A DNA stretch of 64,000 bases from an uncultured Muribaculaceae bacterium (GTDB taxonomy: Bacteria > Bacteroidota > Bacteroidia > Bacteroidales > Muribaculaceae): contig CANQZG010000009.1 in NCBI GenBank assembly GCA_947628305.1, forward strand, positions 62,001 to 126,000, given 5' to 3'. The notes below the pieces were generated by a model that was given only the letters and a program-made list of their open reading frames with translations, did not search any database and had not been told where the DNA came from. Below are positions 8,314-18,362 of this stretch, piece after piece. Positions within the stretch are counted from its first letter, which is position 1, and each line of letters starts with the position of its first letter. The translations under genes and the position numbers were made by a program.

Positions 8314-8880
8314 ATGGAGGCGAATACCATATATCGTATATCAAAAGGAGACGAACAGGCGTTTGACACTTTCATGGACGAGTGTTCATCGGCACTCTAC
8401 CACTATGCCTACGGCATCCTCGGCAATCACCAGCTGACCGAGGAGGTTGTCAGCGATGTGTTCCTTGAGGTGTGGAAAAACAGAAAAGGGCTGCTTGAGA
8501 TTGAGTCTATGAAAGCATGGTTACGCACTGTCACATATCACAAGGCTGTGTCAACATTGCGACACGAGTCGACAATCCCGGAGGGGATATCGCTCGATGA
8601 AATCGAGAGTTTCAGAATCTCTCCACTCGACGCCCCCGATGAGGCAATGATTTCACGCGAGGAAATCGACTCGCTCAACCGCGCGATTGAATCCCTGCCC
8701 CCAAAGTGCCGTCATGTATTCTTCCTTGCCAAAATCGATTGCCGTCCCTACAAGGAAATAGCCGAAATGTTACAGATTTCGGTTGCCACAGTCAATTACC
8801 ATGTGGGTTATGCAATGGAGGCATTGAAGAAGATATTGACACTCATCGCTTTAACACTTCCCATTGATATTTTTAACTAA
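8314..8880 (+). CDS. ECF-type RNA polymerase sigma factor (FecI-like)
   Basis: The 188-residue protein has sigma region 2 at about residues 15-60 (HYAYGILGNHQLTEEVVSDV, then FLEVWKNR) and region 4 at about 115-172, with the helix-turn-helix PYKEIAEMLQISVATVNYHV. There is no region 3, so it is an extracytoplasmic-function sigma factor of the Bacteroidota FecI-like group. It is followed by an anti-sigma gene and a SusC with an STN domain, the standard trans-envelope circuit in which the loaded transporter signals through FecR to release the sigma factor. The ATG at 8314 gives a normal family N terminus. Its likely target promoters are at 8896 and 6081. Confidence 0.94.
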   Translation: MEANTIYRISKGDEQAFDTFMDECSSALYHYAYGILGNHQLTEEVVSDVFLEVWKNRKGLLEIESMKAWLRTVTYHKAVSTLRHESTIPEGISLDEIESFRISPLDAPDEAMISREEIDSLNRAIESLPPKCRHVFFLAKIDCRPYKEIAEMLQISVATVNYHVGYAMEALKKILTLIALTLPIDIFN

Positions 8881-8895
8881 AAAAGACCAAATTAA

Positions 8896-8925
8896 ACCTA
8901 TATAATCCTTCCGTTTCTGCGTCAT
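8896..8925 (+). promoter_or_regulatory. Candidate ECF sigma promoter ACCTATA-N16-GCGTCAT upstream of fecR
   Basis: ACCTATA (8896-8902), 16 bases, GCGTCAT (8919-8925), followed by the conserved TTATAGAAAC. The motif and spacing equal those at 6081-6110. Here the -10-like box also sits inside an inverted repeat, CCGTTTCT (8911-8918)/AGAAACGG (8933-8940). It probably drives fecR and the PUL operon under the sigma factor encoded just upstream, giving positive feedback through the receptor. Confidence 0.62.
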
Positions 8926-8951
8926 AAATTATAGAAACGGCACAAACCGAG

Positions 8952-9890
8952 ATGAACGAAAACCATTACGACAACCCAGATGCCCCCAAGGCTCATGAAC
9001 GACAGCTTGAACGGCTGTTGCACGCGTGTCGGCTACAGCCCGTCGACAACACGCGAATCAAGAGCCTCGTGCATGAGAAAATTCAGCGCGAAGCAGCATT
9101 GCGCCGCGCCCGTCTGAGACGGGCGATTACAGGTTGGGCATCGGTGGCGGCATGTATCGCCGTCATTGTCGCGGTGGGAATCAGTTTCATCAACCGTAGC
9201 AATGTCGATTTGCGTCACGCGACACAGGCCGAGGTGGCCGAGGCCGGTTACACCGAGTTGATTGTCGGCAAGGGTAAACGCCAGGAAGTGACACTCCCTG
9301 ACGGTTCACGCCTGATAGCCAACGCCAACACCCGCGTCCTCTACCCGGAGCGGTTTGAGGGAGCGGAACGTCGCATCTACGCCTTTGGCGAGGTCTATCT
9401 TGAGGTCGCCAAAGACAAGGAACACCCTTTTGTGGTGGAATCGACAGGTTTTGACGTGAAGGTGCTCGGCACAAGGTTCAACATCGCCAACACGAGCGAC
9501 TCCACCGCATCGGTGGTGCTCGTCGAGGGTGCTGTCGAGGTCCTCACCGGCAAAGACAAGTCGGTGAAGATGCGTCCCAACGACATGCTCGGCATCACCA
9601 ACGGCGAAGTGACCTCGCTCACCCGCGTCGACACCGGCGACTACACCTCGTGGATTGACGGATTGTTGTGTCTCCACGGCGAGTCAATGACAACCGTCAC
9701 CCGCAAGCTCAGCGAACACTACGGAATAGAGATTTCGTGTGACCGCGCATTGAGCCGCAGCCGCATCTACGGCAAACTCGACCTGCACGACAGCATCGAC
9801 CAGGTTTTGCAGTCAATCGACAACATTGTGCCCATGAAAATCACCAAGGAAGGAAACCGCATCATCTTAAAGAATGATGCCATGAAATAA
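8952..9890 (+). CDS. FecR-family anti-sigma factor
   Basis: The 312-residue inner-membrane protein has a cytoplasmic N-terminal sigma-binding segment (about 1-55), one transmembrane helix (about residues 60-82, SVAACIAVIVAVGISFI), the periplasmic FecR domain (about 90-205, including GKRQEVTLPDGSRLIANANT and GEVYLEVAKDKEHPFVVES), and a C-terminal DUF4974-type domain (about 245-312) expected to contact the STN domain of the SusC receptor. It lies 71 bases after the sigma gene, from which it is separated by the candidate ECF promoter. In the family model it holds the sigma factor inactive until the substrate-loaded transporter signals. Confidence 0.93.
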   Translation: MNENHYDNPDAPKAHERQLERLLHACRLQPVDNTRIKSLVHEKIQREAALRRARLRRAITGWASVAACIAVIVAVGISFINRSNVDLRHATQAEVAEAGYTELIVGKGKRQEVTLPDGSRLIANANTRVLYPERFEGAERRIYAFGEVYLEVAKDKEHPFVVESTGFDVKVLGTRFNIANTSDSTASVVLVEGAVEVLTGKDKSVKMRPNDMLGITNGEVTSLTRVDTGDYTSWIDGLLCLHGESMTTVTRKLSEHYGIEISCDRALSRSRIYGKLDLHDSIDQVLQSIDNIVPMKITKEGNRIILKNDAMK

Positions 9891-10005
9891 AGTAGACAGG
9901 AAGGACACTAAATTTCATCCTTAATTTTTAACATTCATCGAAGCCACCTTGACTCCGACGGCCAATGTTATGCCCTGAAGTAAATACCTTAAACAGATAA
10001 CCGAT

Positions 10006-11544
10006 ATGACGCAACGCATTGCAAACCTGCGATTTATTACATTATTCCTAACCGGTGTCCTAACATGGATGTCGCTTACCGCCGCCAATGGCGGGATGAC
10101 CGTCAACCGTTACGAACCCGACAGCACACGCGTGCTGCGTAACCCGCTCAACGGCTGGGTGATGTACATGGGTCGCAACTGGGACGAAAATTTCTGGACT
10201 GAAAAAGGCTACGACTCAATGAAAGCCGCAGGGGAGACCTCTCCTGTCAGAGTGTCGGACTACGCTTCATGCGCCTATATGCGCACAAGCTGGGTGTCAT
10301 TCGAACCCGAGGAGGGAAAATACATCTGGAATGACCCCGATTCACGCCTGATGAAGCTAATCCAAAGTGTCCTCGACCGCGGACTTAAAATCGCGTTCCG
10401 CATCGTCATCGATGGACGTGACCAGGGTCAGAACACGCCTCAATATGTATTCGACGCCGGAGCCGAGGGTTATTACGACCCCAAGAACCCGGGACACAAC
10501 CTGTCGCCCTACCCCGATGACCCCGTGTTCCAAGAAAAATACGCCAAGTTCCTGCATGCGTTCGCCAAGGAGTTTGACGACCCTGAAAAATTCGAGTTCA
10601 TCGATGCCTATTCACTCGGTAAATGGGGCGAGTCCCACTCGATGATTTACAAGGACAACCGCAACAAGCGTAAAGTGTTTGACTGGGTCATGAACCTTGC
10701 CGAAGATTGTTTCAAGCATGTCCCCATGGTGATACACTATCACCGTATGCTCGGCGACCCCGCCGATGACGGATGGGGTTCAGTCCCCGCCGATGCCGAG
10801 GAACTCATCACCATCGCCGCCGACCACGGCTTTTCGCTCCGCCATGACGCGTTCGGCATGACAGGATACTATCAAGACTGGGAAAAGGAGATGGCCCGCA
10901 AATGGAACTTCCGCCGCCCCATCATCATGGAGGGCGGATGGATTACAGGGGCACATCACCGATACTGGCGTGACCCGTCGGGCCAATACCGCGAAGGCCA
11001 TGCCGAGGATGTACGCCGAGGCGAGTATGAAGCCTCGGCCGAGGCCCGAGTCAACATGATGGACCTGCGCATCAATGACGAGACCCGTTCATGGTTTGAG
11101 GAGGCGTTCCCCCTCGTAAAGAAATTTGTCGCCGAAGGCGGCTACCGTCTCTACCCCGACATGGTATCGACCCCCGCCAAGGCCAAGAAAGGACAGAATG
11201 TCAAGGTCACAAGCCGCTGGAACAACATGGGTTGGGGATACTGCCCCACCAACCTCCCGCAATGGAACCAGAAATTCAAGGTTGGTGTCGCCCTCCTCGA
11301 CAATGACGGAAACCCTGTAAAGGTAACAGTCGACACTGCAAGCGACCTTTCCAAATGGCTTCGCGAGAACGCGACCGAATGCGTCACCCAAATCGACCTG
11401 TCGGATGTCAGGAAAGGCCAATACACCTGGGCGGTCGCACTCGTTGACACCACCAAGGGCAACCGACCCGGACTGGAAATCGCAGTCGACCGCGCCCGTC
11501 TCGTGAACGGATGGCTACCGGCAGGCAAAATCACAGTGAAATAA
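10006..11544 (+). CDS. DUF4832-family exported protein, putative glycoside hydrolase
   Basis: The 512-residue protein has an N-terminal signal peptide (about 1-27) and resembles DUF4874/DUF4832 proteins. The N-terminal two thirds look like a (beta/alpha)8 barrel: NPLNGWVMYMG, YIWNDPDSRLMKLI, LKIAFRIVIDG, SLGKWGESHSM with E209, MVIHYHRML, RRPIIMEGGW with E309. Two glutamates about 100 residues apart at strand ends recall the acid/base and nucleophile of clan GH-A. The C-terminal domain (about 370-512) is beta-sandwich-like. A paralogue is at 18362. The gene lies between fecR and susC, separated by 115 and 39 bases. Hydrolase activity is inference; the family is formally of unknown function. 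Confidence 0.85.
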   Translation: MTQRIANLRFITLFLTGVLTWMSLTAANGGMTVNRYEPDSTRVLRNPLNGWVMYMGRNWDENFWTEKGYDSMKAAGETSPVRVSDYASCAYMRTSWVSFEPEEGKYIWNDPDSRLMKLIQSVLDRGLKIAFRIVIDGRDQGQNTPQYVFDAGAEGYYDPKNPGHNLSPYPDDPVFQEKYAKFLHAFAKEFDDPEKFEFIDAYSLGKWGESHSMIYKDNRNKRKVFDWVMNLAEDCFKHVPMVIHYHRMLGDPADDGWGSVPADAEELITIAADHGFSLRHDAFGMTGYYQDWEKEMARKWNFRRPIIMEGGWITGAHHRYWRDPSGQYREGHAEDVRRGEYEASAEARVNMMDLRINDETRSWFEEAFPLVKKFVAEGGYRLYPDMVSTPAKAKKGQNVKVTSRWNNMGWGYCPTNLPQWNQKFKVGVALLDNDGNPVKVTVDTASDLSKWLRENATECVTQIDLSDVRKGQYTWAVALVDTTKGNRPGLEIAVDRARLVNGWLPAGKITVK

Positions 11545-11583
11545 TCAATCATTTACCAACCATAAAAACTTTTAATTACCCTT

Positions 11584-14500
11584 ATGATGACGAATAAGAC
11601 ATCGCATTGTCAGCAATGGCGCACCCGACTGGGGTCGCTATGCGTGATGGGACTTGTCATGTTCGCTCCCGTGTCAGCCGCGGCATCGCCGACGATGACA
11701 CAGGACAACAACACAGGCCTCTATACCATGAAGGCTACCGATTCTACGGTTAAAGAAGTTCTCAACTACATTGAGAAAAACTCCAGTTATGTGTTCATGT
11801 ACGCCGACGGCGTGAAACAGAAACTATCGACACCTGTCAGCATCCAACTCAAGGACAAGAAGATGGATGCGATTCTGGCCGAACTGTGCAACAAGGCGGG
11901 CCTGAACTATAAAATCTCCGGACGTCAGGTGACAATATCCACGGGAAACGCCAAGGCCGCAACCCCTACAAGCGCGGCCAAAGTGACAGGCCAGATTCTC
12001 GATGAGAACGGCGACCCGATGATTGGTGCGACCGTGAAACTCAAGGGCACCAATGAAACCGCCGTCACTGACCTTGACGGTAATTTCAGCATATCGGCAC
12101 GCAAGGGTCAGAAACTCGTCGTCTCCTACATCGGTTACAACCCCAAGGAGATTGACATCAATAATGACAATCTCAAAATCGAGATGACCGACAACAACAA
12201 TACACTCGACGAAGTTGTCGTCATCGGTTACGGTGCTGTTAAGAAGAAGGATTTGACCGGCGCGGTAGCGGCGGTCAAAGGCGAGGACCTCGCCTCCAAA
12301 AAGACCACGACACTCTCAACCGCCCTTCAGGGTGCTGTCTCGGGACTCATGGTGCGCCGTGACAACAACGCCCCCGGTGCATCGGCCGGCTCGATACACG
12401 TGCGAGGTGTCACGACAATCGGCGACTCAAGCCCGTTAATCATCGTCGACGGTGTCCCCTGTGACAACATCGACTATGTCAACACCAATGATGTCGAGAG
12501 CATCTCGGTGCTGAAAGACGCCGCCGCCGCTTCAATCTACGGTTCAAAGGCCGCCGCGGGTGTCATCCTCATCACCACCAAACGTGGCGACGAGTCATCG
12601 TTAAGCCTTAGCTACACGGGCGAGTTCGGCTGGGAAATCCCCACCAAACAACCCACCATGGTGGGTGTGACCCGTTATCTCGAGATGTACAACGAGCTTC
12701 TCTACAATGACAACCCCGGGGCGGGATATTTCCAGCAGTATACCTCTGACCAGGTCAAGAACTGGGTCAACTACAACGCCACCGACCCCGACAACTACCC
12801 TATCACCGACTGGAAAGGGATGATGATGAAGGACTCGGCCCCTCGTATGACCCACACTATCTCGCTGTCGGGTGGCAACAAGGCGGTCAAGTCACAGGCA
12901 TCACTCTCATACGATGAGGTTGACGGTCTCTATGACGACCGCACGTTCCATCGGTTCATGTTCCGCAGCAACAACGACTTCACAATCAACAAATATGTGA
13001 GTGCGAGCCTCGACGTGAACATCCGCAACGCCAAAAACCAGACCCCCAACTACTCTCCCTTCGGCGACATGCGCTTGATGCCGGCCATTTATCCGGCTGT
13101 GTGGGAAAACGGCGGATATGCCGATGGAAAATCGGGCGCAAACCCCTACGCACTACTGCGAAGCGGTGGCACAAGCACCTCACGCAGCACCCAGGTCGGC
13201 GGTAAGGCATCGTTGACAATCAAGCCGTTCAAGGGATTCAGCATCCAAGGTATTGTATCGCCGTTTATCAATTATTCCAAACAGAAAGCGTTCCGCATGG
13301 CCGTAAGTTATACCTTGAAGGATGACATAAATGCAGTCGGCGGCTTCATGGAGGGCAACGGTTCACAATGGGCCACAAACCGCCTTGGAGAGACCCGTAA
13401 TGACAACTGGCACATCACCTCACAGGTCATCGCCAACTACATGCGCACGTTCGGCAAACATGACCTCACCGTCATGGCCGGTTACGAGAACTATATCATG
13501 AGCAGTGAAAATCTGACCGCCGCCCGCGACCAGTATGACCTCACCGAGTACCCCTACCTGAACATCGGCCCCGAAGGTTTCATGGACAACTCTGGCACAG
13601 GCACACGTTACACATCCAACTCATTCTTCGGCCGTGTCCTCTACTCATTTGACGACCGCTACCTTTTCCAGGCCAATGTCCGTCGTGACGGCTCGTCCCG
13701 TTTCGCCAAGAACTATCGATGGGGCACATTCCCATCGTTCTCGGCAGGCTGGGTTGTCACCAAGGAGAAATTCATGGAGAACATCGGCGCCGACGTGCTC
13801 TCGTTCCTCAAACTGCGCGGGTCGTGGGGTAAATTAGGAAACGAACGTATCGGCAGTTCCTACTTCCCCTACATGTCCCTGATGACATTCGGCAACGGCC
13901 ACTTCTACCAGAACGGCGAAGTTGTGTCAAACAAGACCGGTTCAATCCGCGTCCTCGCCGTCGAAGATATCTCATGGGAGACGACCACATCGACCGACCT
14001 CGGCCTTGACGTACACTTCCTTAACAGCCGTCTGCGACTGACAGCCGACTACTACTGGAAGAAGACAACCGACATGCTCCTTGCAATCCAGATTCCCTAC
14101 ACCATGGGTTACAACAACCCCAACACCAACGCCGGCAAGATGTCGACCCACGGATATGACATCGAACTCAGCTGGAACGACCGCGCAGGAGATTTCACCT
14201 ACGGCGTGACATTCAATCTGTCAGACTTCATATCAAAGGTTGACTACCTCAACAATTCCGACATCATCAGCGGCGGCAAGGTCAAACGCGCCGGCGAACT
14301 GTTCAACGCATGGTACGGCTACGTCTGCGACGGCATCTATCAGACCCAGGAGGAAGTAGCCAACTCGGCCCGCCTCAACAACACCGTGACTGTCGGTGAC
14401 CTCAAGTACCGCGACATCTCAGGCCCTGACGGAGTGCCCGACGGCATCATCTCGCCCGAATATGACCGTGTGCCGCTCGGCAACTCACTCCCCCGCTTCC

Positions 14501-14976
14501 AGTACGGCGGTACACTTCACGGCTCATGGAAAGGCATCGACCTCTCCGTGGCATTCCAGGGAATCGGCAAACAGAACGCCTATCTCGACCGCGCCATGGT
14601 CGAACCGCTCCGCAACAACTATGGTAATATCCCCGCCATCTTAGAGGGTAAATACTGGAGTGTGTTCAACACTGCGGCAGAGAACCTCGCGGCAGAGTAT
14701 CCCCGTCTCACCAACACGACCAAAGGCAACAACTATGCCACATCCGATTTTTGGATATTCGACGGACGCTACTTCCGTCTGAAAAACGTCACCTTAGGTT
14801 ACACCCTTCCCGGGCAATGGACCCGCAAGGCGAGCATACAGAAGGCACGCATCTATTTCAGCGCATCCGACCTTTTCTCGATTGACAACTATCCCAAGGG
14901 ATGGGACCCTGAGATGGGCGTCAGCGCATATCCTATCACCACTTCACTTGTCGTAGGCGTTAACTTGAAATTCTAA
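11584..14976 (+). CDS. SusC/RagA-family TonB-dependent outer-membrane transporter with STN domain
   Basis: The 1130-residue protein imports oligosaccharides across the outer membrane. Its order of parts is: signal peptide (about 1-35), STN signalling domain (about 45-118), carboxypeptidase-regulatory-like domain (about 133-203, TGQILDENGDPMIGATVKLK), TonB box region LDEVVVIGYG (208-217), plug (to about 335), then the 22-strand barrel. It ends in the aromatic SLVVGVNLKF typical of outer-membrane proteins. The STN domain agrees with the adjacent sigma/FecR pair: it is the part that senses transport and contacts FecR. The susD homologue starts 5 bases after the stop. Confidence 0.97.
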   Translation: MMTNKTSHCQQWRTRLGSLCVMGLVMFAPVSAAASPTMTQDNNTGLYTMKATDSTVKEVLNYIEKNSSYVFMYADGVKQKLSTPVSIQLKDKKMDAILAELCNKAGLNYKISGRQVTISTGNAKAATPTSAAKVTGQILDENGDPMIGATVKLKGTNETAVTDLDGNFSISARKGQKLVVSYIGYNPKEIDINNDNLKIEMTDNNNTLDEVVVIGYGAVKKKDLTGAVAAVKGEDLASKKTTTLSTALQGAVSGLMVRRDNNAPGASAGSIHVRGVTTIGDSSPLIIVDGVPCDNIDYVNTNDVESISVLKDAAAASIYGSKAAAGVILITTKRGDESSLSLSYTGEFGWEIPTKQPTMVGVTRYLEMYNELLYNDNPGAGYFQQYTSDQVKNWVNYNATDPDNYPITDWKGMMMKDSAPRMTHTISLSGGNKAVKSQASLSYDEVDGLYDDRTFHRFMFRSNNDFTINKYVSASLDVNIRNAKNQTPNYSPFGDMRLMPAIYPAVWENGGYADGKSGANPYALLRSGGTSTSRSTQVGGKASLTIKPFKGFSIQGIVSPFINYSKQKAFRMAVSYTLKDDINAVGGFMEGNGSQWATNRLGETRNDNWHITSQVIANYMRTFGKHDLTVMAGYENYIMSSENLTAARDQYDLTEYPYLNIGPEGFMDNSGTGTRYTSNSFFGRVLYSFDDRYLFQANVRRDGSSRFAKNYRWGTFPSFSAGWVVTKEKFMENIGADVLSFLKLRGSWGKLGNERIGSSYFPYMSLMTFGNGHFYQNGEVVSNKTGSIRVLAVEDISWETTTSTDLGLDVHFLNSRLRLTADYYWKKTTDMLLAIQIPYTMGYNNPNTNAGKMSTHGYDIELSWNDRAGDFTYGVTFNLSDFISKVDYLNNSDIISGGKVKRAGELFNAWYGYVCDGIYQTQEEVANSARLNNTVTVGDLKYRDISGPDGVPDGIISPEYDRVPLGNSLPRFQYGGTLHGSWKGIDLSVAFQGIGKQNAYLDRAMVEPLRNNYGNIPAILEGKYWSVFNTAAENLAAEYPRLTNTTKGNNYATSDFWIFDGRYFRLKNVTLGYTLPGQWTRKASIQKARIYFSASDLFSIDNYPKGWDPEMGVSAYPITTSLVVGVNLKF

Positions 14977-14981
14977 AAACG

Positions 14982-16709
14982 ATGAAATCAATGAAAAAAT
15001 CAATATATACACTCGCGGCACTCGGTATCATGCTTTCATCATGCGAGAGCATGGACCTCGAGCCGAAAGCTCAGGGCAACAGCGCGTCATGGTACTCCAA
15101 CGAGACCGAACTTGAGATGGCCGTGAACGAGTTCTATATTCTCGGCTACTGGAACCAGCCGCTCGAAGGCTCGGAACAATGGACCGACAACTTCACCTAC
15201 CGTAACCAAAACCGTAACCCGGGAAGCAACGGCACCGTGCTTGACGGGACTCTCAACGGTCAACAGTGGGAGGTCTACAGCCTCTGGCAGCAGAGTTATA
15301 AACTCATCGCCCGAGCCAACTCACTTCTCAACAACTATCACAGGGCCGAGGGTAAGGTTGCGCCCTCGAAGCTGAACCGTTATGTCGGCGAGGCATATTT
15401 CGCCCGTGCATGCAAGTATGCCGAACTGACATGTTACTACGGCGACGTGCCCTATATGACCGGACTCGAGACTATCTCGGAGGCCACGCAGAAGACCCGC
15501 ATGCCCAAAGAGGAGGTTCGCAAACTCGCATACGAGGACTTTGACAAAGCCATCGAATATCTTCCCGTAGACTATGGAACGGCAGCCGTACACTTCACCA
15601 AGGGAGCGGCACTTGCCATGAAAGCCCGTTTCGCCCTCTATTTCGGCGATTACGAGACAGCGGCCAAGTCGGCCAAGGCATGTATGGACCTCGGCATATA
15701 CTCACTCGAACCCGATTACGGCAAACTATTCCTGCAGAGCACAAAGGAGAACCCCGAAAAAATCTTCGTCATCCCCCGCTCGATTGTCGATGACGTGATT
15801 CTTGACGCATGGTATGTCAACAACGGTCTGCCTCGTAACGCCGGCGGTTACGGTTCCGACAACCCATCATGGGACCTGCTCGCCGCCTACCTCTGCACCG
15901 ACGGACTACCCATCGACGAGTCTTCGCTTTTCAATCCCCGCAACCCGTTCGAGAACCGCGACCCGCGATGCACGATGACAATCGTCGAGTTCGGGACGGA
16001 ACACTGTGGATTTGAATACAATCCCCGTCCCGATGTTAAACAGGTGATGAACTACACCACCGGCAAGATGCAGTCCAACCAGGACAACCGCGCCGTCGCC
16101 CAGTACGCATCGTTCAACGGCCTTATATGGAAAAAAGGCATCGATGCTTCCTGGACCGAGAACGGCAAGAAAGTCGAGCGTGACTACATGATAATGCGTT
16201 ATGCCGACGTGCTGCTGATGTATGCCGAGGCAAAAATCGAGCTTAACCAGATTGACGAGAGCGTCGTGAACGCAATCAATACCGTCCGCGCACGCGCATA
16301 CGGACTCCAGGCCGCCAACACCACGATGTATCCGGCGGTAGAGATGGGCGACCAGGCCACCATGCGCAAGGCTGTCCGTATCGAACGCCGTATGGAACTT
16401 GCCAACGAAGGACTCCGCTATATGGACTTGATACGTTGGAATCTTGCTGAAAAGGCCCTCAACGGCTACAATTACATCAATCTACAACCGTCAGACTGCC
16501 TTGAGAAAGTCGTCAAGAAAGACCTTTGGCTCTGGGGCATGACACCGCAGATTGACGAGGACGGCCTCGCCGACTTCTCGGCATTATACAACGCGGGGCT
16601 CTGCGGACTCGGTGCAAAACGAGTGTTCCCCGCACATCAGATGCTGTGGCCGATTCCCACCTACGACCGTCAGCTCTGCCCCAACCTCACCAACAACCCA
16701 GGTTATTAA
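14982..16709 (+). CDS. SusD/RagB-family nutrient-binding outer-membrane lipoprotein
   Basis: The 575-residue partner of the SusC protein has a lipoprotein signal (GIMLSSCESMDLEP, C21) and the TPR-rich SusD fold. Family signatures include YVGEAYFARACKYAELTCYYG followed by the PKEEVRKLAYEDFDKAIEYL segment, and the C-terminal RIERRMELANEGLRYMDLIR. It forms the lid over the SusC barrel and captures glycan at the surface. It is tightly coupled to susC (5 bases) and to the SusE/F-like gene (9 bases). Confidence 0.96.
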   Translation: MKSMKKSIYTLAALGIMLSSCESMDLEPKAQGNSASWYSNETELEMAVNEFYILGYWNQPLEGSEQWTDNFTYRNQNRNPGSNGTVLDGTLNGQQWEVYSLWQQSYKLIARANSLLNNYHRAEGKVAPSKLNRYVGEAYFARACKYAELTCYYGDVPYMTGLETISEATQKTRMPKEEVRKLAYEDFDKAIEYLPVDYGTAAVHFTKGAALAMKARFALYFGDYETAAKSAKACMDLGIYSLEPDYGKLFLQSTKENPEKIFVIPRSIVDDVILDAWYVNNGLPRNAGGYGSDNPSWDLLAAYLCTDGLPIDESSLFNPRNPFENRDPRCTMTIVEFGTEHCGFEYNPRPDVKQVMNYTTGKMQSNQDNRAVAQYASFNGLIWKKGIDASWTENGKKVERDYMIMRYADVLLMYAEAKIELNQIDESVVNAINTVRARAYGLQAANTTMYPAVEMGDQATMRKAVRIERRMELANEGLRYMDLIRWNLAEKALNGYNYINLQPSDCLEKVVKKDLWLWGMTPQIDEDGLADFSALYNAGLCGLGAKRVFPAHQMLWPIPTYDRQLCPNLTNNPGY

Positions 16710-16718
16710 TCATTATCA

Positions 16719-18362
16719 ATGAAACTCAAAATGAAACATAGCATATTAAACGGTTGCGCCAAGGTTGTGGCTGCAATGATGTGCGTCGCGACCGTCACAG
16801 CCTGTGGCGATGAGGAGATAGACAACTCCTACTCGCGCAACCAGTCTGTAATTCAGCTCGGCACATCGAGCGAATATGTAGTTCTCGATGAGAGCAATCC
16901 CGATGCGGTCGCCCTCACAATCGAATGGAACCGTGCCCACGAATACGGCAACGAATACATAACCACCTATCAATATCAGATTGACGCAAGCGGCAGCAAG
17001 TCGCCGTCAATCAAGGAGTATGAGGACGATGAGGTGTTCCGCCGCGAATACACCAACCGTGAACTACAGGAGATGCTCATCGACCACTTCGGACTGCTGA
17101 CAAGTTCGGTATACTCACTGAACCTATCAGTAACCGCCTCCTTCGAAGGCCCGCGCACGATAGTGCCCGACATCGCCACCGCATCAGTCAGAATCAAGAC
17201 TTACGGTCCCAAACAGTTCCTTGCCGACAAACTGTTCATCGGAGGAACGGCTGTCGGTGACGAAAACATCGAGCTCACAGCGACCTCGGCCAATCCCATG
17301 GTATATACCTGGAACGGCAAGCTGATGGCCGGCAAGGTCAACTTCCCCGTCAACTATGGAGACGAGACCAATGCCGTGTCTCCCGCGCAGCCCGATGCGG
17401 CCATCTCGTCAGATGACATGGAGGCAGTCATGGTTGATGCCGCCAAGGCCAACTACTGGGTGATACCCGAGGATGATAACTACCGCGTAACCGTTGACCT
17501 CAACAAGCGCACCGTCAAGATTGTACCCGCAGGAAGCGTCATCGAGATTGACCGTCTGTTCATGTCCGGCGCAGCAACCGGTGGCACTGACATCGAAATC
17601 GAACGCACGATGGAGAACGACCTGCTCTATGCATGGCGCGGCGAACTCAAGGCCGGCAAACTGTATATGCCCATCGAATTCAACGAAACCAAGGCAATCT
17701 CGATTGTTCCCAAGGAAGCCGGAAACCATGACATACATGACGGTCAGGCCCACGACTTCAACCAGGTGGCGACCGAAGCCGGCACAGGCAGTGCCTACTG
17801 GGAAATTCCCGCCGACGCGACCTATCGTGTTGTCGTAGACCTTGAGAACCGCACCGTGACAATCTATTCTCCGTCAACCGACCTGAAGAACGCTGTGGTA
17901 TCCTATAACAACACTGTCGACAAAATAAATCCTTACACCCAGGAGGTGACCGAACTGTGGATGTGGGGCGGATTCAACGCTGCCGCACATGACAGCGACC
18001 TCAAGGCTGGATTCCAGTCCAAATTCAAGCTGAAACAGTCACTCGCCAATCCCAAGGTATTTGTCTACCACGGAGAAGCCATTCCGCGCAGCGGCTCAGT
18101 CGATGAGTGGTCAAAGGCAACAGCCCAGGGCGCATTGAACTTCCTCGTATCAAGCATCGAGAACAACGTCTATGCATTCGGCTCAAATCTTCCGGCCAAG
18201 CGACTGGTGAAACGTGAATATCTGTCTGTGACAAACGGCCAGCAGTATGAACTCGTGGCAGGTCAGAGCGATAACCGTTACGCCTACTTCTGCGTACCTG
18301 AGAACTGTACCTACGTGTGCGTCGATATTGAAAAACTAACCGTCATCTTTGACAACAAATAA
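16719..18362 (+). CDS. SusE/SusF-like surface glycan-binding lipoprotein
   Basis: The 547-residue lipoprotein has signal TVTAC (C29) with an acidic DEEID segment behind it. A SusE-type N-terminal domain (about 30-165) is followed by three tandem starch-binding-like modules, each beginning with a short strand and ending in a conserved turn: LFIGGTAVGDENIEL...YRVTVDLNKRTVKIV, LFMSGAATGGTDIEI...YRVVVDLENRTVTIY, and LWMWGGFNAA...YVCVDIEKLTVIF. This is the layout of SusE and SusF, which hold glycan at the cell surface but do not cut it. The stop overlaps the next start (TAATG). The start could be 16719 or the in-frame ATG at 16731. Confidence 0.9.
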   Translation: MKLKMKHSILNGCAKVVAAMMCVATVTACGDEEIDNSYSRNQSVIQLGTSSEYVVLDESNPDAVALTIEWNRAHEYGNEYITTYQYQIDASGSKSPSIKEYEDDEVFRREYTNRELQEMLIDHFGLLTSSVYSLNLSVTASFEGPRTIVPDIATASVRIKTYGPKQFLADKLFIGGTAVGDENIELTATSANPMVYTWNGKLMAGKVNFPVNYGDETNAVSPAQPDAAISSDDMEAVMVDAAKANYWVIPEDDNYRVTVDLNKRTVKIVPAGSVIEIDRLFMSGAATGGTDIEIERTMENDLLYAWRGELKAGKLYMPIEFNETKAISIVPKEAGNHDIHDGQAHDFNQVATEAGTGSAYWEIPADATYRVVVDLENRTVTIYSPSTDLKNAVVSYNNTVDKINPYTQEVTELWMWGGFNAAAHDSDLKAGFQSKFKLKQSLANPKVFVYHGEAIPRSGSVDEWSKATAQGALNFLVSSIENNVYAFGSNLPAKRLVKREYLSVTNGQQYELVAGQSDNRYAYFCVPENCTYVCVDIEKLTVIFDNK

